A stretch of 64,000 bases of DNA from CAZMRF01 sp964568735. Lineage in GTDB: Bacteria; Acidobacteriota; Polarisedimenticolia; JACPZX01. A program made the position numbers and the translations under genes. Below are positions 24,301 to 33,171 of this stretch, piece after piece. Below the pieces are notes generated by a model. The model saw only the letters and a program-made list of their open reading frames with translations. It did not search any database and was not told the origin of the DNA. The stretch spans positions 1 to 64,000 of the forward strand of contig CAZMRF010000020.1 of the NCBI GenBank assembly GCA_964568735.1, written 5' to 3'. Numbering within the stretch: the first letter of the stretch is position 1; each line of letters starts with the position of its first letter.

Positions 24301-25659
24301 ATGGTCCGACGAACTCGGAGCATACCCTTGAGGCGGCTCGCGGCACACCCCGCCGCGCCCTGGACCGCCTTTCTCCTCTCGCGCCTGGTTCTGCTCTTCG
24401 GCTACGAGGAGTACCTCTCCGACGTGAGGCGCTACGCCGAGTGGGCGGCGCGCGCCTGGGGAAGAGGCGAGCATGCCTACGCCGACTTCTTCTTTCCCTA
24501 TCCGCCCCTGGCGCTCGCGCTCGTCTACCTGCCTCGGCTCGGAGGGGCCGGCTACGCGTCCTACCGGAGCATCTTCCACCTGGAGATGCTCCTCCTGGAC
24601 CTGGCCTGCCTCTTCCTCGTGGTCCGGATTGCCGGGTCGAGGCTGGGTCTGGACAGGGCGCGGCGAGGGCGGGCCGTCCTCCTGTATTCGGTCCTCGCGC
24701 TCCCTCTCGGCCACCTCTTCTATGACCGCCTCGACCTCGCCATCGCCGTGTGCTTCCTCGCCGTTCTCCTCCACGCTCCCTCCGATCTCTTCGCCGCGGG
24801 GCAGAAGGCTCGGAGCAGGAGCGCGCGGCCGATCCTGGCGGAGCTGCCGGGCGCCCTCTGGTCGGGAGCCGGGATCCTGCTGAAGATCGTCCCGCTCTTC
24901 TGGCTCCCCTGGCTGTGGGTCTTCTCGTGGCTCGGCCGGCGTCGCGTCCGGGCGGGTGGCTTCCTGGCGAGCCTGATGATCGGGCTCGGTCCGGCGGCCA
25001 TCGTTCTTCTCGCATGGAACGCATGGGTGGACGGAGCGCTGCTGGGTTCCCTCATGGCTCACGTGGAGCGGGGGATCCAGATCGAATCCAGCTGGGCATC
25101 GCCACTCTGGCTCGCATCCCTCACGAGGGACGCCGGAGCGCCTGCGCTCGAGTTCGCGTATGACGCGCACCACTTCTCCGGTGAGGTCGTGCCACGGGCT
25201 TACAGAATCGCATCGAGGCTGATCGGCTTCGCCCTGATCGCAGCCTTCCTCCTTGCGCTGTGGGTCCTGTTGAAGGATCGCAGGCCGCTGAGCACCACTC
25301 GGGACGGAGGTTGGGGCCTGTACTTCCAGGCCGGTACGGCAATGGTCCTGCTCCTGCTCGCGACTCAGCCGCTCCTCTCGCCTCAGTTCTTCGTGTGGCT
25401 CCTCCCCGCGCTCTGCCTCTACCTGGCGGCCGGGGCCCGCTGGTGGGAGCACGCCCTGGTGGGCCTCATCTATGCCCTGACCTGGGTGGAGTTCGACGTT
25501 GGCTACCGAGCCCTGCTCAGAGGAGACACCGTCGTCATTTCCGCCCTGGCGGCCCGGAACGTGCTGCTCGTGGCCTTCGCCGCATGGAGCGTGTGGGCAC
25601 TTCTGCGCCGGTGCAGGGATGGTCCGGTGGCGGGTTCCCAGCCGAGCGATACGGTATGA
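24301..25659 (+). CDS. GT-C family membrane mannosyltransferase-like protein (GT87/DUF2029-like)
   Basis: 452 residues with about nine membrane segments. The N-terminal loop contains YEEYLSDVRRYAEWAAR and YADFFFPYPPLALALVYLP, the acidic and PxPP pattern of GT87-like polyprenyl-phosphate mannosyltransferases. The middle has AGILLKIVPLFWLPWLW and the end a further set of membrane helices. It probably acts on envelope polysaccharide or protein glycans in the inner membrane. Divergent from the preceding glycosyltransferase with a 52-bp gap, so the pair likely shares a regulatory region. Confidence 0.78.
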   Translation: MVRRTRSIPLRRLAAHPAAPWTAFLLSRLVLLFGYEEYLSDVRRYAEWAARAWGRGEHAYADFFFPYPPLALALVYLPRLGGAGYASYRSIFHLEMLLLDLACLFLVVRIAGSRLGLDRARRGRAVLLYSVLALPLGHLFYDRLDLAIAVCFLAVLLHAPSDLFAAGQKARSRSARPILAELPGALWSGAGILLKIVPLFWLPWLWVFSWLGRRRVRAGGFLASLMIGLGPAAIVLLAWNAWVDGALLGSLMAHVERGIQIESSWASPLWLASLTRDAGAPALEFAYDAHHFSGEVVPRAYRIASRLIGFALIAAFLLALWVLLKDRRPLSTTRDGGWGLYFQAGTAMVLLLLATQPLLSPQFFVWLLPALCLYLAAGARWWEHALVGLIYALTWVEFDVGYRALLRGDTVVISALAARNVLLVAFAAWSVWALLRRCRDGPVAGSQPSDTV

Positions 25660-25703
25660 TGGATTCCCGCATCGTCCTCCAGGAGAGATCCAGGGAGGCA
25701 CTG

Positions 25704-28376
25704 ATGAGCCTTCTCAGACTCCGCCCCTTCGCCGCGCTTCTCGCCTGTCTTCTCATCGCGGCCTCTCCCGCCATGTCGCAGGCCGACAGCCGCCACGACT
25801 CCGCCGGGGCCGGGTCCATCGATCCCGCGGTACGCCGCGCCCTCGAGTCCGCCCTCTCGGATCGCGTGAGGGAGCTGTTGAAGGACAAGGACGAGAACGG
25901 CGCCTCTTTCAAGCGGGGCTCCTTTTCGGGGAACTTCCGACCTGTTGAAGGCGGCAGCTACCAGGTCATCTTCCACGTGGACACCGCCGGGAAGGAGCAG
26001 CTCCGCACGGAGCGGATGCTTCTCACACTGAAGCCGAGCGTAGGCGGCAGGAACGCCTGGGTGATCGCCTCGGAGGAGGTCCAGGATGCCTACGAGGGGC
26101 TCTCCCGGAGCATTGCCGGTGACGAGGCCTTCAGCAGCTTCGACTCCTTCTCGATGACCCTCGAGGGTCTGAGCCTGTCGGCGACCCGAGGCACCCTCTA
26201 CACGGACTCACGCCACGGAAGGCTCTTCCTCATCTCGCTCGCGGCTCCGGATCTCGCTTTCGCCTACGAGCCGCCCCTCTCCCGCCACAAGGCGCTCTAC
26301 GAGAAGCTCGAACGGGACCATGCGTCGAAAGTCGCCTTCAAGGCCGAGCGCGCCTCGATCTACTGCTCGCCGGACGACTGCGATCGAATCCTCGCCACGA
26401 ACTTCAGCGGGATCCGGCAGGTCACCGTGGACGACCTGGATCCCGTGCTCAGGAGGAGCTGGGAGGAGTACGTCGAGGAGATCGGGGAGGCCCGGAAGGA
26501 GAACGCTTTTTCCGGCTTCCAGCTCCCCTACGAGCCCGGCGACCGATACGTCTCAGCGTCGGTCAAGAAGCAGGGGGCCGACCAGTTCCTCGGCCTCGAA
26601 TACGACAACCGTGAGGCCAGGGAGGTCAACTACTGGGTCTCCGGGATGGGGTCGATCTACCGGTACTACTCCGAGGAGACGCGGGCCGCGCTCTTCAGCC
26701 CCGTCGATCTCGAGAGGCGGTACGACTACGACTCGCGGACCTACGAGGTCGAGAGCCTCTCCGGCCGTGTCGAGTTGGGCTTCGGAGACGGGGAGCTGCT
26801 GAAGGGGGACGTTTCTTTTGGACTCCTCGCACGAAGGCCCCTCGAGAGGGTCCGGTTCGCCATCGCGCAGATCACTCCCACGGGCTCCGCGGATCGGGAG
26901 ATCAAGAACCCGAAGCTCACGATCCACTCCATCACCGACGGCCGGGGCGAGGAGCTGACCTGGGTGAGGACCGGGCCGGCATCGGGGCTGGTCATCCTGC
27001 GGGAGGCCGCCGCCGAGGGGCAGGCCTTCACGCTCCGGATGCAGTTCGAGAGCCGGGACTCGATCTACAAGTTCACGCCGAGCTACTCCTACGTCTCGAG
27101 AGGGGGATGGCTCCCCTTCGTCCGGTTCGGGGACATGATCCGGGATTTCGATCTGACCGTGTCGGTGCCCGCGAGGTTCAAGACGCTCGGGATCGGCCGG
27201 AAAGTCTCGGAAACCACGGAGGACGGAGCCCGGATCACGCGATGGATCGGGGAGAGCCCGGTGGAGTTCCCGACGGTCATCTACGGGATCTACGTGGAGG
27301 CTCCATCAAAGGTCGTCGCGAAGCGGCTGGACGGCACGGAGATCCCGGTCACCATGCACGTGGACCGGGACGCGATGGGATCGTGGGGGATCGCTCCCAA
27401 GGCCCTCACGGCCGTCGCGGACCAGGCTGCGAACGCCCTGAACCTCTACCGGGAGGTCTTCGGCGTGGACTACCCCTACGCGCGGCTCGACCTCGTCAAC
27501 GATCCCCTCGGGGCGCTCTACGGCCAGGCCCCTTCCTCCATCGTTTACCTGGGCAGCGCCGGCCTCTGGAGCGAGGGGGTGCTCGGGTCGATCGGCGGGG
27601 CTGGTTGGACCAAGTTCGCACACTCGCTCGTCGCGCACGAGGTGGGGCACCAGTGGTGGGGATCGGTCGTGGCGAACGCGAATGACAGGAACTACTGGTT
27701 CGTCGAGAGCCTCGCCGAGTATGCCTCCAGTATCTACGTCGGGGCCGTGGACGGGATGAAGGCCTATCTCGATCACGTGGAGGACTGGCGAAAGGAGGTC
27801 CTCGAGGCGGATCTGCACGTGAGCGTCCAGGATGCCACGGAGATGTGGGGGGGAGATCGCGGCGGCTACCGCGCGGCGGTGTACGCGAAGGGTCCCTACT
27901 TCTTCCACATCATGCGCTCGACCTGGGGAGACGAGAAGTTCTTCGCCTTCCTCAAGCGCCTCGCCATGGAGCTGAAAGGACGCGAGATCGTCACGCGGGA
28001 CATCCAGGCGGTCGCGGAGGCGTCGTTCGGCACCCCGCTCGAGTCCTTCTTCGAGCAGTGGATCCGCGGGGTCGGGATCCCGGAGTACACGCTGGCCTAC
28101 AGCGCCAGGGCGGCCGAGGGGGGCGCATGGATCATCGACGGGACCATCGAGCAGAGGGTCGTCGTCGGGGACGCCAGGTACCCTCTCGAAGGGCAGTACT
28201 TCGACGCCGTCGTCCCCTTGACCGTGCTGGGCAAGAAGAACGGCTACAAGAAGACCCTCGTCGTCCGCGGATCCAAGACGGACTTCACCATGACCGTTCC
28301 CGAGGAACCCCTCGAGCTCATCTTCAACAGGAACGGGGAGGCGCTCGCGTACGACATCGTGGTGAAGAGGCTCTGA
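25704..28376 (+). CDS. M1-family zinc metallopeptidase, exported
   Basis: 890 residues. The signal peptide ends near SPAMSQA. An N-terminal ~400-residue beta-rich domain without a named family precedes the M1-type region (RDSIYKFTPSYSYVSRGGWL onwards). The zinc site HEVGHQWWG (residue ~645) is followed after exactly 18 residues by the third ligand in WFVESLAEY, as M1 requires. The catalytic proton-donor Tyr region is RAAVYAKGPYFFH. The usual GAMEN exopeptidase motif is not present; the corresponding stretch reads GALYGQAPSSIVYLG, so the enzyme may not be a standard aminopeptidase. Start 25704 is chosen for its GGGAGG ribosome binding site and signal peptide; the frame is open upstream as a shadow of the previous gene. 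Confidence 0.87.
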   Translation: MSLLRLRPFAALLACLLIAASPAMSQADSRHDSAGAGSIDPAVRRALESALSDRVRELLKDKDENGASFKRGSFSGNFRPVEGGSYQVIFHVDTAGKEQLRTERMLLTLKPSVGGRNAWVIASEEVQDAYEGLSRSIAGDEAFSSFDSFSMTLEGLSLSATRGTLYTDSRHGRLFLISLAAPDLAFAYEPPLSRHKALYEKLERDHASKVAFKAERASIYCSPDDCDRILATNFSGIRQVTVDDLDPVLRRSWEEYVEEIGEARKENAFSGFQLPYEPGDRYVSASVKKQGADQFLGLEYDNREAREVNYWVSGMGSIYRYYSEETRAALFSPVDLERRYDYDSRTYEVESLSGRVELGFGDGELLKGDVSFGLLARRPLERVRFAIAQITPTGSADREIKNPKLTIHSITDGRGEELTWVRTGPASGLVILREAAAEGQAFTLRMQFESRDSIYKFTPSYSYVSRGGWLPFVRFGDMIRDFDLTVSVPARFKTLGIGRKVSETTEDGARITRWIGESPVEFPTVIYGIYVEAPSKVVAKRLDGTEIPVTMHVDRDAMGSWGIAPKALTAVADQAANALNLYREVFGVDYPYARLDLVNDPLGALYGQAPSSIVYLGSAGLWSEGVLGSIGGAGWTKFAHSLVAHEVGHQWWGSVVANANDRNYWFVESLAEYASSIYVGAVDGMKAYLDHVEDWRKEVLEADLHVSVQDATEMWGGDRGGYRAAVYAKGPYFFHIMRSTWGDEKFFAFLKRLAMELKGREIVTRDIQAVAEASFGTPLESFFEQWIRGVGIPEYTLAYSARAAEGGAWIIDGTIEQRVVVGDARYPLEGQYFDAVVPLTVLGKKNGYKKTLVVRGSKTDFTMTVPEEPLELIFNRNGEALAYDIVVKRL

Positions 28377-28747
28377 GGCGGCTGACACCGGGCGCGGCTT
28401 CGGGGCTCGCCGCTGTGGCGCCTACCGGCTGCCTGTAGCGACGGGTCTGTTGCGCCACGACGGAGCCGGTTCGCCTCGTTGCTGTTCCGACCCTCTTCAT
28501 TGTCGGGGCCGATGGGCGCGTTCTCGTGCGGCTCGTGGGTTAGAGCGCCGCCGCCAATCACCGCTGGCCCTTCGAGGAGATCGATTCGATCGAGAGAACC
28601 GGCCATCTCCCGTCAATCCCACCAACCTTGCACGAGCCATAGCGCTGCCTAGATTGCACCTGTCGATTCTCTGAGGGGGGGATCGGGCGAGCCGCCTGGG
28701 TCGGCGTGCGTAGCGCGCCGCAGTTCATGACAGGGGGCCATCCGATC
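28377..28747 (+). other. Intergenic region with a thioredoxin-like 3' fragment
   Basis: No intact gene. At 28469-28543 (+) a 24-codon frame reads VPTLFIVGADGRVLVRLVG before a TAG. This is the pattern of the cis-Pro strand and following hairpin of TlpA/thioredoxin-like proteins (VPT-F-(hydrophobic)-DGR). No CxxC half or start is present upstream, so at most it is a gene remnant. The remaining sequence holds the promoter of the next gene; no clear boxes seen. Confidence 0.3.
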
Positions 28748-30733
28748 ATGAGGAAGCCGAACCTCCTGCCGGCAGCCGTGCTGGCGCTCTTCGTACTCCT
28801 TGCGGCAAGCCCGGCAGCGTACGCGTCGCACTTCCGATTCGGCACGATCCACTGGGCGCCGAGGGGCGACATCAGCCCCACCACGGTCGAGTTCACCGTG
28901 ACCGCGGCCTTCCGCCGTTGCGGATACAGCGGCTCCCATCCCGACGGCTGTCCTGACATCGGCGACACCTTTGATGAGGACATCGGCGGCACGGAGCTGA
29001 ACACCGGCGACGGGACCGTCCTTGCCCCGAACCTCGTCTTCGAGGTCATCGCCATCAACATCATCCAGGACTGGATGGTCGCGAAGGCCGAGATCAACCA
29101 GGTGGGCGCCCCCGACAAGAAGCTTCTCCATACCTACGCGACGCCGAACAACGGGGGGCAACCATGGGTCGCGACCATTTCCTCGTGCTGCCGCATCGGC
29201 CTTCCCGAGCACGTGAACAATCCCGATCAGTCCTACAGGCTCGAGAGCCTCGTCGATCTCACGACGGGGAACTCGCCTCCCAAGACTCTCATCGCCCCCA
29301 TTGCAGGCTGCGAGATCGATTCGACCTGCCAGTTCTTCGTTCTTGCCACGGACCCCGACGGAGATCCGCTCAGGTGGCGGCTCTCCGACTCGTCCGAGGA
29401 CGGAGGCATCATCCAGCCCGGCCCGCCAAATGCGCCTAACGCGCTCGCCGTGGATCCGAACACAGGGTTCGTCACGTGGGACACGACAGGAGCTGCGGTG
29501 AGCGCCGACCCGAACTACCGGTACGGGCTCTACTCGACGCAGATCACCATCGAGGACCTCGATCCGAACGGCATTCCCAAGAGCAAGACGGCGGTGGACT
29601 TCTTCGCGCAGGTCTTCCTGCCACCTCCCTACGCGCCGGTCTTCGACGTGCCGCCCTCGCCGCCGTCGGGCAGCTACGTGGGGGTCGAGGTGGGTGAGTG
29701 CATCAGCTTCGACCTGCAGGCTTCCGATGTGGATGCCAATGACATCGTCACGCTCAGCGATCTCAGCCTTCCCACCGGGATGAGCTGCTTCTACGACACT
29801 CCGGGCAACACATCGACGGCGGAGTGCGAGTGGTCGCCGACCCTCGCCGAGGTCGGAGGCGAGATCGTCGTCTTCACGGCCACGGACAACAACGGCCTGG
29901 GCGCCGCGCCGCACTCCTTCAACATCGAGATCACGAACATCTGCGGCACGATGCCGCCGGCCGTCCCTGACTTCGACTCCGACGGTACGGCTGATCTCTG
30001 CGACAACTGTCCCATGGATTCCAACCCGGGCCAGGCGGACGCGGACGGGGACCACGTCGGGGACCTCTGCGACAACTGCGTGGTTCCGAACACCTGTCAG
30101 CGTGAAGGCGACGGGGACGGAGTGGCCGACGCCTGCGACGACTGTCCGAGCGACTACGATCCGAACCAGCTGGACGTCGACGTGGACGGAGCGGGCGATG
30201 CCTGCGACGTCTGCCCGAACGACTATGATCCGAACCAGCTCGACGACGACGCGGACGGCGCCGGGAACGTCTGCGACAACTGCCCGAACGACGTGAACCC
30301 CACGCAGTTCGACCCCGACGCGGACGGCGCCGGCGACATCTGCGACAACTGCCCCTTCAACTACAATCCGACCCAGACCAATACGGACGGCGACAACGAA
30401 GGCGGTGATGCCTGCGACGTGACGATGCTCTACCCGCTCGCGGGAGACATCACCTGCAACGACCCGCCCCCGACCATCCAGTGGTCCATGTGGAACAAGA
30501 CGAACTTCAAGGTGCAGATCGGCTGGGTGCCCAGCTTCCAGGGTAAGACGAAGGTGTCGAGCGGGAAGTGGGGCAAGCTCCAGGGCGTCGACAACTGGAC
30601 CGTGCCTCAGAAGCTCTGGAGCAAGGCCTGCAGCAGGTCGGCTGGAAACCTCTACTTCCGCGTGCTCGGGATGGTGAAGGGAGTGACAGGCACGGTCGTT
30701 GCGAGCGAGATGTCCACCGTGCAGGTGAAGTAG
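28748..30733 (+). CDS. Secreted protein with thrombospondin type-3 calcium repeats and shared C-terminal domain
   Basis: 661 residues. The signal peptide (LLPAAVLALFVLLAASPAAYA) is followed by a ~200-residue beta-rich domain beginning SHFRFGTIHWAPRG, and two cadherin/Ig-like domains (LATDPDGDPLRWRLSD, then FTATDNNGLG). Then come about six thrombospondin type-3 repeats (DxDxDGxGDxCDNCPxxxNPxQ) that bind Ca2+ and stiffen the chain. The last ~100 residues (SMWNKTNFKVQIGWVP, then WTVPQKLWSKAC) are a divergent copy of the C-terminal domain of the 19321-20937 protein. Likely cell-surface or released; could act in adhesion. A strong terminator follows at 30794. Confidence 0.85.
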   Translation: MRKPNLLPAAVLALFVLLAASPAAYASHFRFGTIHWAPRGDISPTTVEFTVTAAFRRCGYSGSHPDGCPDIGDTFDEDIGGTELNTGDGTVLAPNLVFEVIAINIIQDWMVAKAEINQVGAPDKKLLHTYATPNNGGQPWVATISSCCRIGLPEHVNNPDQSYRLESLVDLTTGNSPPKTLIAPIAGCEIDSTCQFFVLATDPDGDPLRWRLSDSSEDGGIIQPGPPNAPNALAVDPNTGFVTWDTTGAAVSADPNYRYGLYSTQITIEDLDPNGIPKSKTAVDFFAQVFLPPPYAPVFDVPPSPPSGSYVGVEVGECISFDLQASDVDANDIVTLSDLSLPTGMSCFYDTPGNTSTAECEWSPTLAEVGGEIVVFTATDNNGLGAAPHSFNIEITNICGTMPPAVPDFDSDGTADLCDNCPMDSNPGQADADGDHVGDLCDNCVVPNTCQREGDGDGVADACDDCPSDYDPNQLDVDVDGAGDACDVCPNDYDPNQLDDDADGAGNVCDNCPNDVNPTQFDPDADGAGDICDNCPFNYNPTQTNTDGDNEGGDACDVTMLYPLAGDITCNDPPPTIQWSMWNKTNFKVQIGWVPSFQGKTKVSSGKWGKLQGVDNWTVPQKLWSKACSRSAGNLYFRVLGMVKGVTGTVVASEMSTVQVK

Positions 30734-30793
30734 GCCAGCGTTCCGCCAGGCGGCCCGGCGCGACACCCCAGGCGCCGGATCCCGCCGGACTCC

Positions 30794-30825
30794 GAGCCCC
30801 GGGCGGCTTCAGCCGCCCGGGGCTC
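30794..30825 (+). terminator. Strong GC hairpin after the thrombospondin-type gene
   Basis: Perfect 15-bp inverted repeat (30794-30808 with 30811-30825) around a minimal loop, 60 bp after the stop codon. No U-tract follows, so it is either a weak intrinsic terminator or an mRNA-end stabiliser. Confidence 0.6.
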
Positions 30826-30934
30826 CGTGTTCAGGGCCCCTTCAGCTCCACGAGGGCCGCCACCCCTCGAGATTGCCCGCTCCTCTCAGCATCTCCACTC
30901 TGAAACTCCTTGTTTTGCAGGCACTTAAAGTACA

Positions 30935-30962
30935 TTGACACATTCTAAAGTTTGCATATGTT
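30935..30962 (+). promoter_or_regulatory. Sigma-70-type promoter of the 31013 gene
   Basis: Consensus -35 TTGACA (30935-30940), 16-bp spacer, -10 TATGTT (30957-30962) inside an unusually AT-rich stretch (30905-30985). The predicted transcription start near 30969 leaves a ~44-nt leader with a GGAGG ribosome binding site. Confidence 0.65.
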
Positions 30963-31012
30963 ATTTCTACGAATCGCATATAGCAACTTTTCAGCACCGA
31001 GTGGAGGACAGC

Positions 31013-31489
31013 ATGAGATTCCGGAAAGGCGCGATCTTCGGCATGATCGGATGCATCGGGCTGCTCCTCGCCGGAGTCCCCAGGGCGGGCGCGGATACCG
31101 CGGCCTACTACGAGCCCCCCGCTGCTGATGTGGAGCCGCCGTCCAGGGCGAAGCTCGTCGCCGACAGGCAGTTCGGCTTCGCGCCGATGACGGTCACGCT
31201 CGCCGGGATGCTCGAGTCTCCAGCAGGCGCCCTCCTCCCCATCGACAACGAGCAGGACGTCGTGCTGGTCGTCGAGTCGCCGTTCCTCCAGATCAGCAAC
31301 AGCTCCGGATCGCGCAACATTGGGACCGACTTTCATTACGAAGCGACCGCGAGCGGGCCGGTCCATCCGGCCGTCTTCCTCCGCTCGATCGAGCTCAGGC
31401 GGCCCGGCAGGTACATCTTCCGGATCCAGGTGATCGATCAGGCGGGACAGGTTCTCGAGTCCAATGAGGTGACCATCAAGGCCATGTGA
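31013..31489 (+). CDS. Hypothetical exported protein
   Basis: 158 residues. The N-terminal signal peptide (MRFRKGAIFGMIGCIGLLLAG) is cleaved near RAGA. The mature part looks like a single immunoglobulin-type beta sandwich: FAPMTVTLAGML, then DVVLVVESPFLQ, then AVFLRSIELRRPGRYIFRIQVID. No family name can be assigned. Start 31013 is preferred for its GTGGAGGAC ribosome binding site and signal peptide; the frame is open upstream. A dedicated promoter (30935-30962) and a terminator (31565-31598) make it a monocistronic unit. Its promoter is much closer to consensus than most here, suggesting high expression. Confidence 0.75.
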   Translation: MRFRKGAIFGMIGCIGLLLAGVPRAGADTAAYYEPPAADVEPPSRAKLVADRQFGFAPMTVTLAGMLESPAGALLPIDNEQDVVLVVESPFLQISNSSGSRNIGTDFHYEATASGPVHPAVFLRSIELRRPGRYIFRIQVIDQAGQVLESNEVTIKAM

Positions 31490-31564
31490 GGGGTTGGACA
31501 CAGGGTCGCGCACCTCTCGGATGGGGCGCGGCCCACTCGCCCGGGCCGGCAGCCCGGGCAACCG

Positions 31565-31598
31565 ATGGGGGACGGCACACGGGGGTGCCGTCCCCCAT
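31565..31598. terminator. Bidirectional intrinsic terminator
   Basis: Perfect 14-bp stem (31565-31578 with 31585-31598) with a 6-nt loop, followed on the plus strand by TTTCGTTTT. It lies between convergent genes ending at 31489 (+) and 31626 (-) and probably serves both. Confidence 0.85.
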
Positions 31599-31625
31599 TT
31601 CGTTTTCGTGGGAAGGGACCCGGTG

Positions 31626-32126
31626 CTACTGGCCGTTGCAGGTGGCCTGGAGATCGATCGCCGGGATCCAGCGCTCCGACCCGGTGCCTCCGACCTTCAC
31701 GAGATAGGCCGGCCCCGAGCCCCCGCCGGGGAAGGAGTGGTTGCCCTCGTACCTGACGATTTCACCAAAAGGGCGGCCCGATCGGATCTCGACGATGGTC
31801 TGCCCGGCTCTGAACTGCTTCCGGCGCAGGTTGATCTCCGGAAGCCACAGCCAGAGAAAAACCCCGATGAGCGCCACGACCGCGATGACCAGCGTGATCG
31901 GGCTCTTCAGGGGTTCGACGACTCGCTGGCCTTCCTTGCCGTAGGCCGCGCGCCGCTTCGGGTTTTTCAGGACTTCGTAGGCATCCTCGAGGCGCTTGAG
32001 CTGGGAGCCCTCCGAGGTCGTCTTGGCCATCGCATAAGCCAGGCGTATCTCATCCGCGGAGGCATCGCGCGCTATCTTGAGGAGCCGGTAATAGCCCTTC
32101 GGGTCGGTCGGCTTCTTCTGGGCCAT
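31626..32126 (-). CDS. Membrane protein with degenerate J-domain
   Basis: 166 residues. The N-terminus reads like a DnaJ domain (GYYRLLKIARDASADEIRLAY and LEDAYEVLKNPKRRAAYG), but the loop with the invariant HPD tripeptide is deleted, so helices II and III nearly abut. One membrane helix follows (ITLVIAVVALIGVFLWLWL), then a ~70-residue beta-rich domain (FRAGQTIVEIRSGRPFGEIVRYEGN). Without HPD it cannot stimulate DnaK in the known way and may be a structural or regulatory J-like protein. Start 32126 is preferred over 32165 because homology begins just after it. Confidence 0.72.
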   Translation of the reverse strand: MAQKKPTDPKGYYRLLKIARDASADEIRLAYAMAKTTSEGSQLKRLEDAYEVLKNPKRRAAYGKEGQRVVEPLKSPITLVIAVVALIGVFLWLWLPEINLRRKQFRAGQTIVEIRSGRPFGEIVRYEGNHSFPGGGSGPAYLVKVGGTGSERWIPAIDLQATCNGQ

Positions 32127-32183
32127 CGGAGCGTCAAGGTATCGGCTGGCCCTCCGGCGCGTCAAGCCCGGGAGGAGCAGCTG

Positions 32184-33065
32184 TCAGCGGGCATCCGGGT
32201 CGAAATAGAGATCCTCCGAAAGGTCCGTGGAGAGGCCCTCCAGGGGGAGGTCGGCTTCGCTCCCCGAGCGGAAGGCCACTTTGTACCGCTCGATGTCCGT
32301 GAAATTGATCGGATGACTCATGTGGTCATTGCGGATCCAGACGGCGAAACGGCCGAAGGCCCGGGCCACCTGGGGAGCCGTTCCGGGCAGGCTTCCCGGG
32401 CCCGGTTCCGGGGGGCGCCCGGCGCGCGCTCTCGTCACGATTTCGAGCACGGAGAGGGGGCGCCCCTCCTCATCCACGTACGTCGCGGAGTGGAGTGGAT
32501 CGAGGCAGACCCAGCGGCGCTCGTCGCGGAGCCAGGCCTCGATGACCTCGTGGTCCACCACGGTCACGTAGCGGGCCGGATAGCCCAGTGACATGAGCGC
32601 CTGGGCGAGCACGTAGTTGTATTGCGCGCAGAAGCCCCCGGTGAAGCCGGCGCGGATGTCGCGGAGGATGATACGCGCGTCGAGGGGAGGATAGGGATCC
32701 GGAATCCCCGGCTCGAATTGAGCGCGTGCCCATGCCGTGAGGCGCGTGAAGCGATCGATGTCCGATGTCGCGCCGTCGATGACGGTGTCCAGCTTCTCCG
32801 CACCGCGGAGATCCGCGAGCACCTCCGGCGGGTCGAAGCTGAAGAGGAACCGCGGCCGGTGGCGCACGGCCGCGGGATCGACGAAGCGGAAGACGGTCAT
32901 GGGCTTGCGTGGGGCGCCGGGGCCGGCGGAAGGCTCGAGCGGCGCGCCCGGGCTTTCCTGCCCCTTCCTCAGCTCGAGGGTGATCAGCGTCACCATCCCG
33001 ATCACGGCAAGACCAGAAGCCACCATGACCCAGCGAGGCACACGCGCAGAGACGGAACTCGTCAT
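32184..33065 (-). CDS. Transglutaminase-like cysteine protease/peptidase fold protein
   Basis: About 293 residues. An N-terminal membrane anchor (WVMVASGLAVIGMVTLITL) is followed by a transglutaminase-like domain: the nucleophile in GGFCAQYNYVLAQALMSLGYPARYV, the His in VDHEVIEAWL and the Asp in WVCLDPLHSATYV, forming the Cys-His-Asp triad. The active domain therefore sits outside the inner membrane. An ATG at 33107 is in frame, but a TATTAT -10-like hexamer lies between the two starts, so 33065 is preferred. The physiological substrate is unknown; family members act as peptidases or cross-linkers. Confidence 0.8.
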   Translation of the reverse strand: MTSSVSARVPRWVMVASGLAVIGMVTLITLELRKGQESPGAPLEPSAGPGAPRKPMTVFRFVDPAAVRHRPRFLFSFDPPEVLADLRGAEKLDTVIDGATSDIDRFTRLTAWARAQFEPGIPDPYPPLDARIILRDIRAGFTGGFCAQYNYVLAQALMSLGYPARYVTVVDHEVIEAWLRDERRWVCLDPLHSATYVDEEGRPLSVLEIVTRARAGRPPEPGPGSLPGTAPQVARAFGRFAVWIRNDHMSHPINFTDIERYKVAFRSGSEADLPLEGLSTDLSEDLYFDPDAR

Positions 33066-33171
33066 CGCATGGGTATAATACCGCCCCACGGAGCCTAGAC
33101 GGGTCATGGCTCGGGTCGCGTTGCGTGAGCAGCGCCGCCGGATGCGGGGAGACAGGCCGGGATACTCCTGA

